Source of the DNA: Nitrosomonas supralitoralis
GTDB lineage: Bacteria > Pseudomonadota > Gammaproteobacteria > Burkholderiales > Nitrosomonadaceae
Length of the DNA: 64,000 nucleotides
Direction of reading: 5' to 3'
Assembly (NCBI RefSeq): GCF_003011925.2
Contig: NZ_PXXU01000001.1
Span: forward strand, 1-64,000
This document shows positions 56,743 to 64,000 of this stretch, in pieces. A model generated the notes under the pieces. The model was given only the letters and a program-made list of their open reading frames with translations. It searched no databases and was not told the DNA's origin. Each line of letters begins with the position of its first letter. Position 1 is the stretch's first letter. Made by a program: the position numbers and the translations under genes.

Positions 56743-57568
56743 ACGCAGCTCTATTCTATATAAACAATTGATACATACAGCACTAATACGCATACGGTTG
56801 AGTTTGCTTGTGACACAAACAAGTGTCAAGTTTATTCCAGACAATCAGATTATGAATGCTTTAGCCAAATGGTTCGTTCAACACAATCTAAAAATATCAG
56901 AATTAAAGATGCTGAGATAGTAACCTCGCAAGAATGTAATTACTACGCAGAATAGTCACTCAACTCTTTGATGTGCCCGGCTATTACAGTATCGAAAGTA
57001 TCTACGCCAACTGCATAAAGTTACTTACCTTTCTTTCAACAGAATTTATGCATGGATTAAAAAAAGACACACTTAACCAAATATTCACCCTTCCACTACC
57101 CGTCTAGACCACAATAATAAAATCTTAATAAACAATTACACAAAATATTTTTTTATATCATATGCGCCAGAAAATATTATAAATATTTATTAATTACAAC
57201 AACAAATACTCAATATTCCTTGCCCTTATTAAAAATCACAAGTAGAAATTTAGTATACAAACATTCAATGATTTCTATCACAATGCAGTCTTCTGATGCG
57301 TTTCCATTCCATACTGGTTTTTTTAATGTTATCCTTATTGCGAGTAAGTTCTTTTCTTATTCGAATAAAACCATATGTTGGGATTTTAGAAAAATCTGCA
57401 AATGGGAAACTAAATGACCTTCTAAAAAGGAATCTTTCTCCATATAAGAAAGTTTAATTCCGGATAAAGATTTTAGATTTGGGATATGGTTTGTAATTAA
57501 TAAAGTTTCAACGTGACATTAAATTTGTTTAAAAACAATTTTTGATTTTAATAACAAAGGAGATTCTC
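56743..57568. other. Very AT-rich intergenic region
   Basis: About 825 bp, particularly AT-rich between 57090 and 57230. No gene or repeat was recognised. The region before 57569 must contain the promoter of the small lipoprotein gene; an AACAAAGGAG run provides its RBS. Confidence 0.5.
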
Positions 57569-57694
57569 ATGAAATATTTACTATTAGCAGCTGTTCTCTT
57601 AGCGTTTACACTCCCTTTAACCGCATGTGGGGGCGAAGGCAAACCAGGCCAATACCCACCAAGCCTTTATAAAGACAATAAAGAAGGCGATTGA
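57569..57694 (+). CDS. 41-residue lipoprotein
   Basis: A short gene, easy to miss, with a strong RBS (AAAGGAG, 7 nt before the ATG). The product is KYLLLAAVLLAFTLPLTAC followed by GGEGKPGQYPPSLYKDNKEGD. The lipobox LTAC with Cys20 makes it a lipoprotein after signal peptidase II cleavage. The mature part is only 22 residues, hydrophilic and without a known motif. Such peptides serve as small envelope lipoproteins (entericidin-like size), but no family is assigned. Codon use and composition fit a real gene. It precedes a His-rich protein gene by about 445 bp. Confidence 0.8.
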   Translation: MKYLLLAAVLLAFTLPLTACGGEGKPGQYPPSLYKDNKEGD

Positions 57695-58139
57695 CTTTCA
57701 TTAAAATTTTCCTGCCATTGATTCTCTGGTAGATACGAGAGAGTCTAATAATAAAATTGCAGGATAAATGAGAAAACAAGTGATTAGCTCTCTATTTTTG
57801 ATGCGAAGATCCTATCAGAAATTTTAAAAACTTGTTTTCAATAGGGCCCTGGTGGAATATACAGGGCCCTTATTCAGAAATTAACCCGACAACATTCTTC
57901 AGCCGGACTCTGATCAAAAAACCCGACAGCAATTTCGTTGATATTCCACCTCTTATGATGACTCTCCACAGATTAACGTGTCATCCAATGCTCCTCTCAA
58001 GCAATTTCCCACTTGGCATATACAGCACCTGCTGATGCACGATACGCCTAATTTCTCATTCAGCTTTCATTCATTATGTTCTGTGTAAATTCACATCATC
58101 AGGAATAAACCTGAAATGAATAATTGAAGGAGAAATATT
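57695..58139. other. Spacer with a strong hairpin
   Basis: About 445 bp between the small lipoprotein and the His-rich gene. It contains the 9-bp-arm hairpin at 57843-57870, described separately. No further gene is accepted here; the frame at 57832-58035 has no supporting feature. Confidence 0.45.
57843..57870. terminator. GC-rich hairpin, possible terminator
   Basis: AGGGCCCTG at 57843-57851 pairs with CAGGGCCCT at 57862-57870 across a 10-nt loop. The arm is GC-rich in an AT-rich neighbourhood and could end the lipoprotein transcript 150 bp upstream. A run of T follows only weakly (TTATTC), so intrinsic termination is plausible but not certain. Confidence 0.4.
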
Positions 58140-58475
58140 ATGAATACACAACCAACAAAACTGATCCGTCTGTTGCTAAGCTTAGTATTAGCAATCAGTT
58201 TAGTAACCCCATCACTAGCAAATGCTGGTAAAGGCCATCATCACAAACATCATAATGGCCATCATCACAAACATCACCATGGCCATCACCATTATAACAA
58301 TCACGGTGGATATGGTTATATTTATAGCCAGCCTCGTGGTTATTACCAGCCTTACTACCCACAACCACGATACATCTATAACTACAATAACTATCCTGCG
58401 CCGGTATATATCCCTCCACCTCAAACGGTAATGGGTATTGGCACCGGAAATGTGGATTTTATGATACGCTTCTGA
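58140..58475 (+). CDS. His-rich secreted protein
   Basis: A 111-residue protein with a signal peptide (residues 1-29, ending ANA). The mature start is GKGHHHKHHNGHHHKHHHGH, a cluster of 15 or more His between about 33 and 55. A Tyr/Pro-rich segment (YSQPRGYYQPYYPQPRY) and a short C-terminal MIRF tail follow. The His cluster should bind Ni, Zn, Cu or Co; the metal is not readable. GAAGGAG lies about 8 nt upstream. It is the first of four plus-strand genes leading to a PepSY protein and a two-component pair. Confidence 0.85.
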   Translation: MNTQPTKLIRLLLSLVLAISLVTPSLANAGKGHHHKHHNGHHHKHHHGHHHYNNHGGYGYIYSQPRGYYQPYYPQPRYIYNYNNYPAPVYIPPPQTVMGIGTGNVDFMIRF

Positions 58476-58553
58476 CAAGCATGGCTCGCAACAGGTATTA
58501 AACGCCTTACCTGTTGCAGCTTGATTCTATCTCCTCCGTTTTGAGTGGTCGGT

Positions 58554-58859
58554 ATGAATATAGGATGGAAAATTTTAGTGATTTTAATGACCCTTATTGC
58601 CCCCAATGCTCTATTAATTGCAGCCGGGCAAAACAACAAGGCAAACCATCATCGTACCGGCACCGAAAACAGCACCAGCCCAGTTGCTGAGATTACAGAA
58701 CAAAAAGCGATTACGATTGCACAGCAACATTTCAAAGGCCGGGTACTGGCGATTAACCAGAAAGGACATACCTATCGCATCAAAATACTCAGCCAACAAG
58801 GTACAGTCCACACAATTCTAATCAATGCGTTGGATGGTTCTGTGATATCCACTCACTAA
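58554..58859 (+). CDS. PepSY-domain exported protein
   Basis: A ~101-residue protein with a signal peptide (about 1-23, ending AAG). The mature part has a PepSY-like domain: QKAITIAQQHFKGRVLAINQKGHTYRIKILSQQGTVHTILINALDG. PepSY proteins are short periplasmic modules often encoded just before two-component systems and are thought to regulate peptidases or sensors. I chose ATG at 58554, the first Met of the signal peptide; 58545 would add three residues. It lies 73 bp before the response regulator, so a common transcript is likely. Confidence 0.85.
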   Translation: MNIGWKILVILMTLIAPNALLIAAGQNNKANHHRTGTENSTSPVAEITEQKAITIAQQHFKGRVLAINQKGHTYRIKILSQQGTVHTILINALDGSVISTH

Positions 58860-58931
58860 CTCTAAACTTCATGAAGTGCACTGCCTCAAATCAGCCCAAT
58901 CTTTTTTCATTCAGTATCTCAGGAGTATTCA

Positions 58932-59618
58932 ATGCGCATTCTGGTCATTGAAGATGAATTCAGATTACAAAGCCAGATTCGACAGCAACTGGAGATTGCA
59001 GGTTATATGGTTGATACTTGTAGCGATGGCGATGAAGGGTTATTTCTTGCCTCGGAATACCCTCTGGATGCTGCCATCATAGATATCGGTTTGCCCGGAA
59101 AATCCGGCCTGGAAATTATCAAGACGCTGCGTGAACGTGGAAGCCTGCTGCCGATTCTGATACTAACCGCCCGCAGCAGCTGGCAAGACAAGGTGCAAGG
59201 CTTGGAAATGGGCGCGGATGACTATCTGACCAAGCCATTTCAAATGGAAGAACTGCAAGCCAGAGTAAAAGCTCTTCTGCGTCGCGCAACCGGCATATCA
59301 CAGACATTTTTAACATGTGGCCCTGTCACATTGGATGTTAATGCCCAATCCGTTACTGTCAATAGTGTAGATATCGAGCTCACATCGTTTGAATATCGCT
59401 TGTTGGAAGAACTGGTTCGCCATCGTGGCGAAATTCTTTCCAAGCAAACTTTATCAGACTACCTTTATCCGCACGACGAAGACCGCGACAGTAATGTGCT
59501 TGAAGTCATGATCGGCCGGTTGCGCCGCAAACTCGATCCCGATGGCATCTTGAATCCGATCGAAACCATGCGTGGCCGCGGTTATCGCTTTACCCTAGAG
59601 TGCAATAAATCGTCATGA
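58932..59618 (+). CDS. OmpR/PhoP-family response regulator
   Basis: A 228-residue DNA-binding response regulator. The receiver domain (1-120) has acidic residues in VIEDEF, the phosphoacceptor Asp51 in IIDIGLPG, Thr in LTARSS and the Lys in LTKPFQ. The C-terminal winged helix (about 128-222) shows LTSFEYRLLEEL, SNVLEVMIGRLRRKL and TMRGRGYRF. It resembles PhoP or QseB rather than heavy-metal CusR. The next gene starts inside its stop codon (ATGA at 59615), so it forms a coupled pair with the histidine kinase. Confidence 0.94.
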   Translation: MRILVIEDEFRLQSQIRQQLEIAGYMVDTCSDGDEGLFLASEYPLDAAIIDIGLPGKSGLEIIKTLRERGSLLPILILTARSSWQDKVQGLEMGADDYLTKPFQMEELQARVKALLRRATGISQTFLTCGPVTLDVNAQSVTVNSVDIELTSFEYRLLEELVRHRGEILSKQTLSDYLYPHDEDRDSNVLEVMIGRLRRKLDPDGILNPIETMRGRGYRFTLECNKSS

Positions 59619-60961
59619 TGTCATTAAACCGGCGTATTCTACTCAGTGCAACTTTGGTTTTGCTGGTTTTTATCGTTGGAATTGCCTTGACACTAGACCG
59701 TGCTTTTTATGACAGTGCACGTTTAGGTGTTAAAGATCGGCTATTCGCCAAATTACTCATGCTCATGGGTGATGCTGAAGTGGAAGATTCCAACGAACTG
59801 GATGTGCCTACCAATTTGCTGGATGCTGAGTTCGGTCACGTCAATTCAGATACCTATGCGTTTATCGTCGATCCGACCAATACTATTGCCTGGCGCTCCA
59901 ACTCATCTCTTAACAAGCCCATGCCACCTATCGCATTATTGGAGAAAGGTAGAAAAGAATTTAGCCAAATCATGCTCAATGATGAGCCTTACTTCATCTT
60001 TCGCTACGGTGTTGCCTGGGAAACCCCTGCCGGAGATTATCCGCTGACTTTCATTGTTATCACGGATACCGTGTTGTTTGAAGCACAAATTGAACGCTAT
60101 CGAGAAGACTTATGGGGCTGGCTAAGCAGTATGGCCATCTTTCTATTAACAACACAAATGTTAGTACTACACTGGGGATTACAGCCGCTTCGCAAAGTAT
60201 CAACGGAGCTTGCCGCTATAGAATCCGGTCAACAAGAAAACCTAAAAGGGAGTTATCCAAATGAGATACAAGCCTTAACCGATAGCATCAATTCTTTAAT
60301 CAATCACGAACATAAGCAGCAGAAACGTTATCGTAATGGTCTTGCTGACCTGGCCCACAGTCTTAAAACACCGCTCGCGGTTTTGCAGGGCGCAATCCAT
60401 GGCGAAGAAGATGAGACCATTCGACGCAAAACAATTCGAGAGCAAATAGACCGCATGGATAACACCATCCAATATCAGTTACGCCGTGCCGCAACTGCCG
60501 GTAGTTCGCCGGGCATGGGGCTGATTGTGCTACGCCCGATGGTCGACCGAGTTGTCAACACCGTCACTAAAGCCTATCGGAACAAGCATCCACACATTAC
60601 CATCGAAATCGACGAAACCATCGGTTTAAAAATGGATGAAGGAGACTTGATGGAATTACTTGGCAATCTGATTGATAATGCTTTCAAATGGTGCCGCCAG
60701 AGTATTCATTTATCCGCATACAATCAAGAGAACCAGGTAGTCATTCAAGTCAAAGACGACGGCTCCGGCATTCAACCTCATGAAATTGCTAAAATTTTAG
60801 AACGCGGCGTACGCGCCGATCAATCCACGCCTGGTCACGGAATCGGCCTGGCCATTGTGCGTGATATCATCCAGGTTTACGATGGAGAACTCTCGATTGA
60901 GAATCACCCAGCCGGCGGCCTCTGCGTCACTTTACGTCTAAAAGGAAGCAAGCAGCACTGA
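59615..60961 (+). CDS. PhoQ-like sensor histidine kinase
   Basis: A 448-residue inner-membrane kinase. It has one N-terminal helix (about 7-27), a ~135-residue periplasmic sensor (with an acidic stretch DAEVEDSNELDV near 50), a second helix (about 167-187) and then the cytoplasmic kinase. The H-box is DLAHSLKTPLAVLQ, close to the PhoQ form, with the phosphorylated His near 246. The N-box is GNLIDNAFKWCRQ, and GSGI and GHGIGLAIV form the G-boxes. The acidic sensor patch recalls divalent-cation sensing in PhoQ; that is inference. Its partner is the upstream regulator. Confidence 0.93.
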   Translation: MMSLNRRILLSATLVLLVFIVGIALTLDRAFYDSARLGVKDRLFAKLLMLMGDAEVEDSNELDVPTNLLDAEFGHVNSDTYAFIVDPTNTIAWRSNSSLNKPMPPIALLEKGRKEFSQIMLNDEPYFIFRYGVAWETPAGDYPLTFIVITDTVLFEAQIERYREDLWGWLSSMAIFLLTTQMLVLHWGLQPLRKVSTELAAIESGQQENLKGSYPNEIQALTDSINSLINHEHKQQKRYRNGLADLAHSLKTPLAVLQGAIHGEEDETIRRKTIREQIDRMDNTIQYQLRRAATAGSSPGMGLIVLRPMVDRVVNTVTKAYRNKHPHITIEIDETIGLKMDEGDLMELLGNLIDNAFKWCRQSIHLSAYNQENQVVIQVKDDGSGIQPHEIAKILERGVRADQSTPGHGIGLAIVRDIIQVYDGELSIENHPAGGLCVTLRLKGSKQH

Positions 60962-60997
60962 TTCTGTTCACAGTAATTCACGGAAACTTCAGCACCA

Positions 60998-61141
60998 CTA
61001 GCAGACTGTTGAAAAACGTTTTCGAGGCAACTGGTACAAGGCAAAAAAACCGAAAAACGCAGTTCATGCATAATAAATGTGCATTTTGAGTCTGCTTTAA
61101 ACCGTAGCTACAACTCGGATAGTTTTTCGACGGCCTACTAG
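60998..61141 (+). repeat. 144-bp element with terminal inverted repeats
   Basis: The left end CTAGCAGACTGTTGAAAAAC and the inverted right end CTAGTAGGCCGTCGAAAAAC agree at 16 of 20 positions. The interior shares GTTTTCGAGGCAACTGGTAC and AATAAATGTGCATTTTG with the partial copy at 43680-43772. ACTAG stands at both edges (60997-61001 and 61137-61141) and may include a target duplication. It has no coding capacity, as expected of a miniature inverted-repeat element. Confidence 0.8.
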
Positions 61142-62065
61142 ATCTGTTTTATCCTAGCCTACTAATTATGCACTTCAGTTCTTCTCTAAAAAAACTCCAT
61201 ACATACTGGATGTATATTGTTCCAAGACTCCAAAAAAAGATAGTCTACAATGATTCATCGCCACTGCAGACTATCCAGAGCGAGGATAATTCTGTTTCTT
61301 AAGAATATGCACTTACGGATTTATTTGTTCTTCTGCATCCTGCCAGTCTTTAATTCAAGTCCGATTCGAATTCGTGAACCTGTGCTTGGTAGTAAGTCAA
61401 AACGTGAAAAATGAACAAAAAGCTTATACTAAATTCCCTGCTGTTCAAATCATACGGAAAAATAACAGATCATAATATTCGTGCTGACACGTAAGAATAA
61501 GACCTTATATATCTGCATATTTGCAGAATCTTTACGCGAGCTCCACAAAATTAAATCACTGCCGACATTGCTCAAGAAATTTATTTGTTAATTCTTCAAA
61601 GATTTGAAAGCTTATGCTGCCTAAAAACAACATTTAATATCAATGCTTGTTCTGATCATAATACTCGTCCACCTTCTTTATAAACAGGCAGCATCTTTCT
61701 CGATCAAGCCTTTATCAGGCTTCTTACATAACGGAAGGCTAACTTAAGGAACCTCAGAACAGCTTCATTTGACATTCCTAGTCTAGTGTTGGATGTTTTG
61801 GAATCGACGATATGGGCTTTTGCAACGCTCGAAATGACTGTTAATCAGAAACTCATTAATCTATAAATCATTTGACGGCGATTTTTCGAAAGCGCATTAT
61901 TTGACTGACTCGAATCATCCAGCGGTTGGCTTTCGAATCATTCACCATTTGCACCTAAAGCCATCTTTCTCTGGTTTCGTTGCGTTTTGTTTTCAAATAC
62001 TACGAAATTTAGCGATGGAGCTGATCGAAATTTTCTGAGCGTAATCAAAATGGAGATAATTTAAT
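61142..62065. other. Intergenic region upstream of gnd
   Basis: About 920 bp between the inverted-repeat element and 6-phosphogluconate dehydrogenase. No gene was recognised. GGAGAT lies about 8 nt before the gnd ATG. The promoter for the pentose phosphate genes is expected in the last 200 bp but was not resolved. Confidence 0.45.
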
Positions 62066-63088
62066 ATGCAAGTAGGAATGATCGGTCTTGGACGAATGGG
62101 AGCAAACTTGGCGCGGCGTTTAACGAAAGATGGTCATACCTGCGTGGCCTATGACGTCAATAGGGTCGCCGTCGAAGCATTAGCAGGACCAGGGATACAA
62201 AGCGCCGATTCACTCGATGATTTTATTGCCAAGCTCACCCAGCCGCGTGTGATTTGGGTGATGGTGCCCGCCGCTGTTACCGGCAAGACGGTCTCGGATC
62301 TGGCAACATTACTTGCTCCCGACGACATCATCATTGATGGCGGCAACAGCTATTATCGCGACGATCAAATGCGCGCCAAAGAACTTAAGACACGCGGCAT
62401 CCATTACGTAGATTGTGGAACCAGCGGAGGGGTATTCGGACTTGAGCGAGGTTACTGTTTGATGATTGGTGGCGAAGATAGCACAGTCCATTATCTTGAG
62501 CCAATTTTTAAAAGCATCGCGCCAGGGGTTGCGGCTGCGTCACGCACTTCCGGTCGGAACGATACACCTGGCCCTGAAGAACATGGTTATCTACACTGTG
62601 GTTCGAACGGCGCAGGCCACTTCGTGAAAATGGTTCACAACGGTATCGAATATGGATTGATGGCGGCTTACGCTGAAGGACTTAATATTCTCAAACACGC
62701 GGACGTGGGGCTACATTCAAGAACACAAGACGCAGAGACTACTCCTCTGCGCGATCCGGAAGCGTATCAATACCAAATCGACATCGCTAAAGTTGCGGAA
62801 GTATGGCGTCGAGGCAGCGTAATTTCATCGTGGCTGCTCGATTTGACAGCAACCGCGCTGGCAGGAGATTCAGAGCTTAAGCAATTCTCTGGACATGTAT
62901 CGGATTCGGGCGAGGGGCGCTGGACTACGCTCGCTGCGATTGATGAGGGTGTGCCAGCACCGGTCATCAGCGCCGCATTGTTCGGACGATTTGAGTCTCA
63001 GGGCGAAGCTGATTACGCCGATCGTATACTGTCGGCCATGCGCAAACAATTTGGTGGCCATGATGAAAAACAAAAGGATGTCAAGTGA
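62066..63088 (+). CDS. gnd: 6-phosphogluconate dehydrogenase, decarboxylating (short type)
   Basis: A 340-residue enzyme that converts 6-phosphogluconate to ribulose-5-phosphate and CO2, the second dehydrogenase of the oxidative pentose phosphate pathway. The N-terminal nucleotide site is [27 protein letters not shown] near residue 93 and the [23 protein letters not shown] segment follow. The catalytic Lys is in [16 protein letters not shown] near 195. The length (~340) marks the short GndA/YqeC-type rather than the 470-residue form. Its last codons overlap the next start. Confidence 0.95.
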   Translation: MQVGMIGLGRMGANLARRLTKDGHTCVAYDVNRVAVEALAGPGIQSADSLDDFIAKLTQPRVIWVMVPAAVTGKTVSDLATLLAPDDIIIDGGNSYYRDDQMRAKELKTRGIHYVDCGTSGGVFGLERGYCLMIGGEDSTVHYLEPIFKSIAPGVAAASRTSGRNDTPGPEEHGYLHCGSNGAGHFVKMVHNGIEYGLMAAYAEGLNILKHADVGLHSRTQDAETTPLRDPEAYQYQIDIAKVAEVWRRGSVISSWLLDLTATALAGDSELKQFSGHVSDSGEGRWTTLAAIDEGVPAPVISAALFGRFESQGEADYADRILSAMRKQFGGHDEKQKDVK

Positions 63089-64000
63089 CTATGGATAAAT
63101 CCAATCCTGAATTAGCACCATCCGATGCGCTAGTGCTTTTTGGCGCGACAGGCGATCTCGCGCACAAAAAGATTTTTCCTTCACTCTACGCGCTGGTCAA
63201 GCGAAACGCTTTAAAGGTACCTATCGTCGGCGTCGGTTTTTCGGGATGGGCCTTGACGCAATTGCAAGAACGAGTAAAAGACAGCATAAAAAATGCGGTA
63301 AAAAACATTGATTTAAACGTGCTAAATCAATTACTCTCATTATTGCGTTATGTGGACGGTGACTATAAAAATCCAGAGACGTTTCAAACACTCAAAAATG
63401 CTCTTGACGGAATCCGACATCCGACTTTTTATCTCGCAATACCACCCGCCTTCTTTGCTGCCATCATTAAGGATATTGGATCTGCCGGTCTGGCTGAGCA
63501 CGGGCGTGTCATCGTAGAAAAACCTTTCGGCCGGGATTTAGCTTCGGCCCAAGAACTTAATCGTGCTGCACATTCAGTGTTTCCGGAAAGTTCGATTTTT
63601 CGCATCGATCACTTTCTGGGCAAGGAAGCGATTGAGAACATCCTTTATTTTCGGTTTGCTAATTCATTTCTGGAGCCGATTTGGAATCGTAACTACGTGG
63701 CAAGTGTCCAAATTACCCTGGCAGAGGATTTCGGGGTAGAAGGCCGAGGCAGCTTCTATGACAAAGTAGGCTGTTTACGCGACGTGGTTCAAAACCATCT
63801 CTTCCAGATAGTAGCTCTTTTGGCCATGGAGCCTCCTGCCAGTCGGAATTTTGAAGCTCAGAGAAGTGAAAAAGCCAAGGTATTTCATGCAATGCATTCG
63901 CTCAAGTCTGAAGATTTAGTTAGAGGTCAGTTTGAAGGCTATCTTCAGGAGCCAGGGGTTGCAAAGAATTCTGACACAGAGACTTTTTGCGCCCTACGGC
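63085..64000 (+). CDS. zwf: Glucose-6-phosphate 1-dehydrogenase (truncated by window end)
   Basis: An open frame that runs off the window, so only about the first 300 residues are visible. The enzyme oxidises glucose-6-phosphate to 6-phosphogluconolactone. Motifs are [20 protein letters not shown] near residue 15 (NADP site), [10 protein letters not shown] near 147 and the catalytic [13 protein letters not shown] near 173. Start is GTG at 63085, overlapping the gnd stop, or ATG at 63091. Together with gnd it supplies NADPH and pentoses. Confidence 0.95.
   Translation, partial: MTMDKSNPELAPSDALVLFGATGDLAHKKIFPSLYALVKRNALKVPIVGVGFSGWALTQLQERVKDSIKNAVKNIDLNVLNQLLSLLRYVDGDYKNPETFQTLKNALDGIRHPTFYLAIPPAFFAAIIKDIGSAGLAEHGRVIVEKPFGRDLASAQELNRAAHSVFPESSIFRIDHFLGKEAIENILYFRFANSFLEPIWNRNYVASVQITLAEDFGVEGRGSFYDKVGCLRDVVQNHLFQIVALLAMEPPASRNFEAQRSEKAKVFHAMHSLKSEDLVRGQFEGYLQEPGVAKNSDTETFCALR

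Overview
The window looks like a chromosomal segment of a moderately AT-rich, Gram-negative betaproteobacterium. The protein set suggests a Nitrosomonas-type organism: lipoproteins with lipoboxes, a PhoQ-type kinase, FbpABC iron uptake, rho next to trxA, a cupredoxin and a guanidine/allophanate operon. The genus is an inference from the general look of the proteins, because no rRNA or ammonia-oxidation gene lies in the window. I found no tRNA, rRNA, CRISPR array or intact prophage.

Layout. 0.7-9.2 kb (minus strand) is a five-gene nitrogen operon behind a guanidine-I (ykkC) riboswitch: permease, two DUF1989 carboxyguanidine deiminase subunits, biotin-dependent guanidine (urea-type) carboxylase and allophanate hydrolase. 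Together they would import guanidine, carboxylate it, deiminate it to allophanate and hydrolyse that to ammonia and CO2. A sodium:solute symporter lies upstream. 11.4-26.5 kb is loosely packed: a lipoprotein, an ADP-ribose pyrophosphatase, a cupredoxin, a RIO kinase, an NfeD/slipin pair, two c-di-GMP proteins, an acetyltransferase and a short-chain dehydrogenase. Long spacers between them carry at least six degenerate copies, plus two partial ones, of one dispersed repeat of about 130-310 bp, apparently not coding. A decayed IS6-family transposase lies beside rho. 27-36.5 kb (minus strand) holds rho, trxA, an iron ABC transporter with a good Fur box, a DUF3750 protein and a tandem pair of membrane-associated GTPases.

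36.7-46.2 kb (plus strand) is an envelope/secretion region: a secreted tail-collar protein, a Sel1-repeat protein, a 1643-residue RTX protein with five almost identical 375-bp internal repeats, an L,D-transpeptidase and a MepK/YcbK-like endopeptidase. 46.4-49.4 kb encodes a SEFIR-STAND-TPR protein of the kind found in anti-phage and NLR-like systems; one in-frame TGA, where the family normally has Trp, interrupts its SEFIR domain. 49.4-54.7 kb is housekeeping: pyrE, xthA, an AmpG-like permease, an AFG1/ZapE ATPase and a TIGR01777 epimerase. A photolyase gene in advanced decay follows.

57.5-61 kb holds a 41-residue lipoprotein, a His-rich secreted protein, a PepSY protein and a PhoP/PhoQ-like two-component pair, which together look like an envelope metal/cation-sensing module. 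A 144-bp element with terminal inverted repeats follows, related to a partial copy at 43.7 kb. The window ends in 6-phosphogluconate dehydrogenase and a truncated glucose-6-phosphate dehydrogenase (oxidative pentose phosphate pathway).
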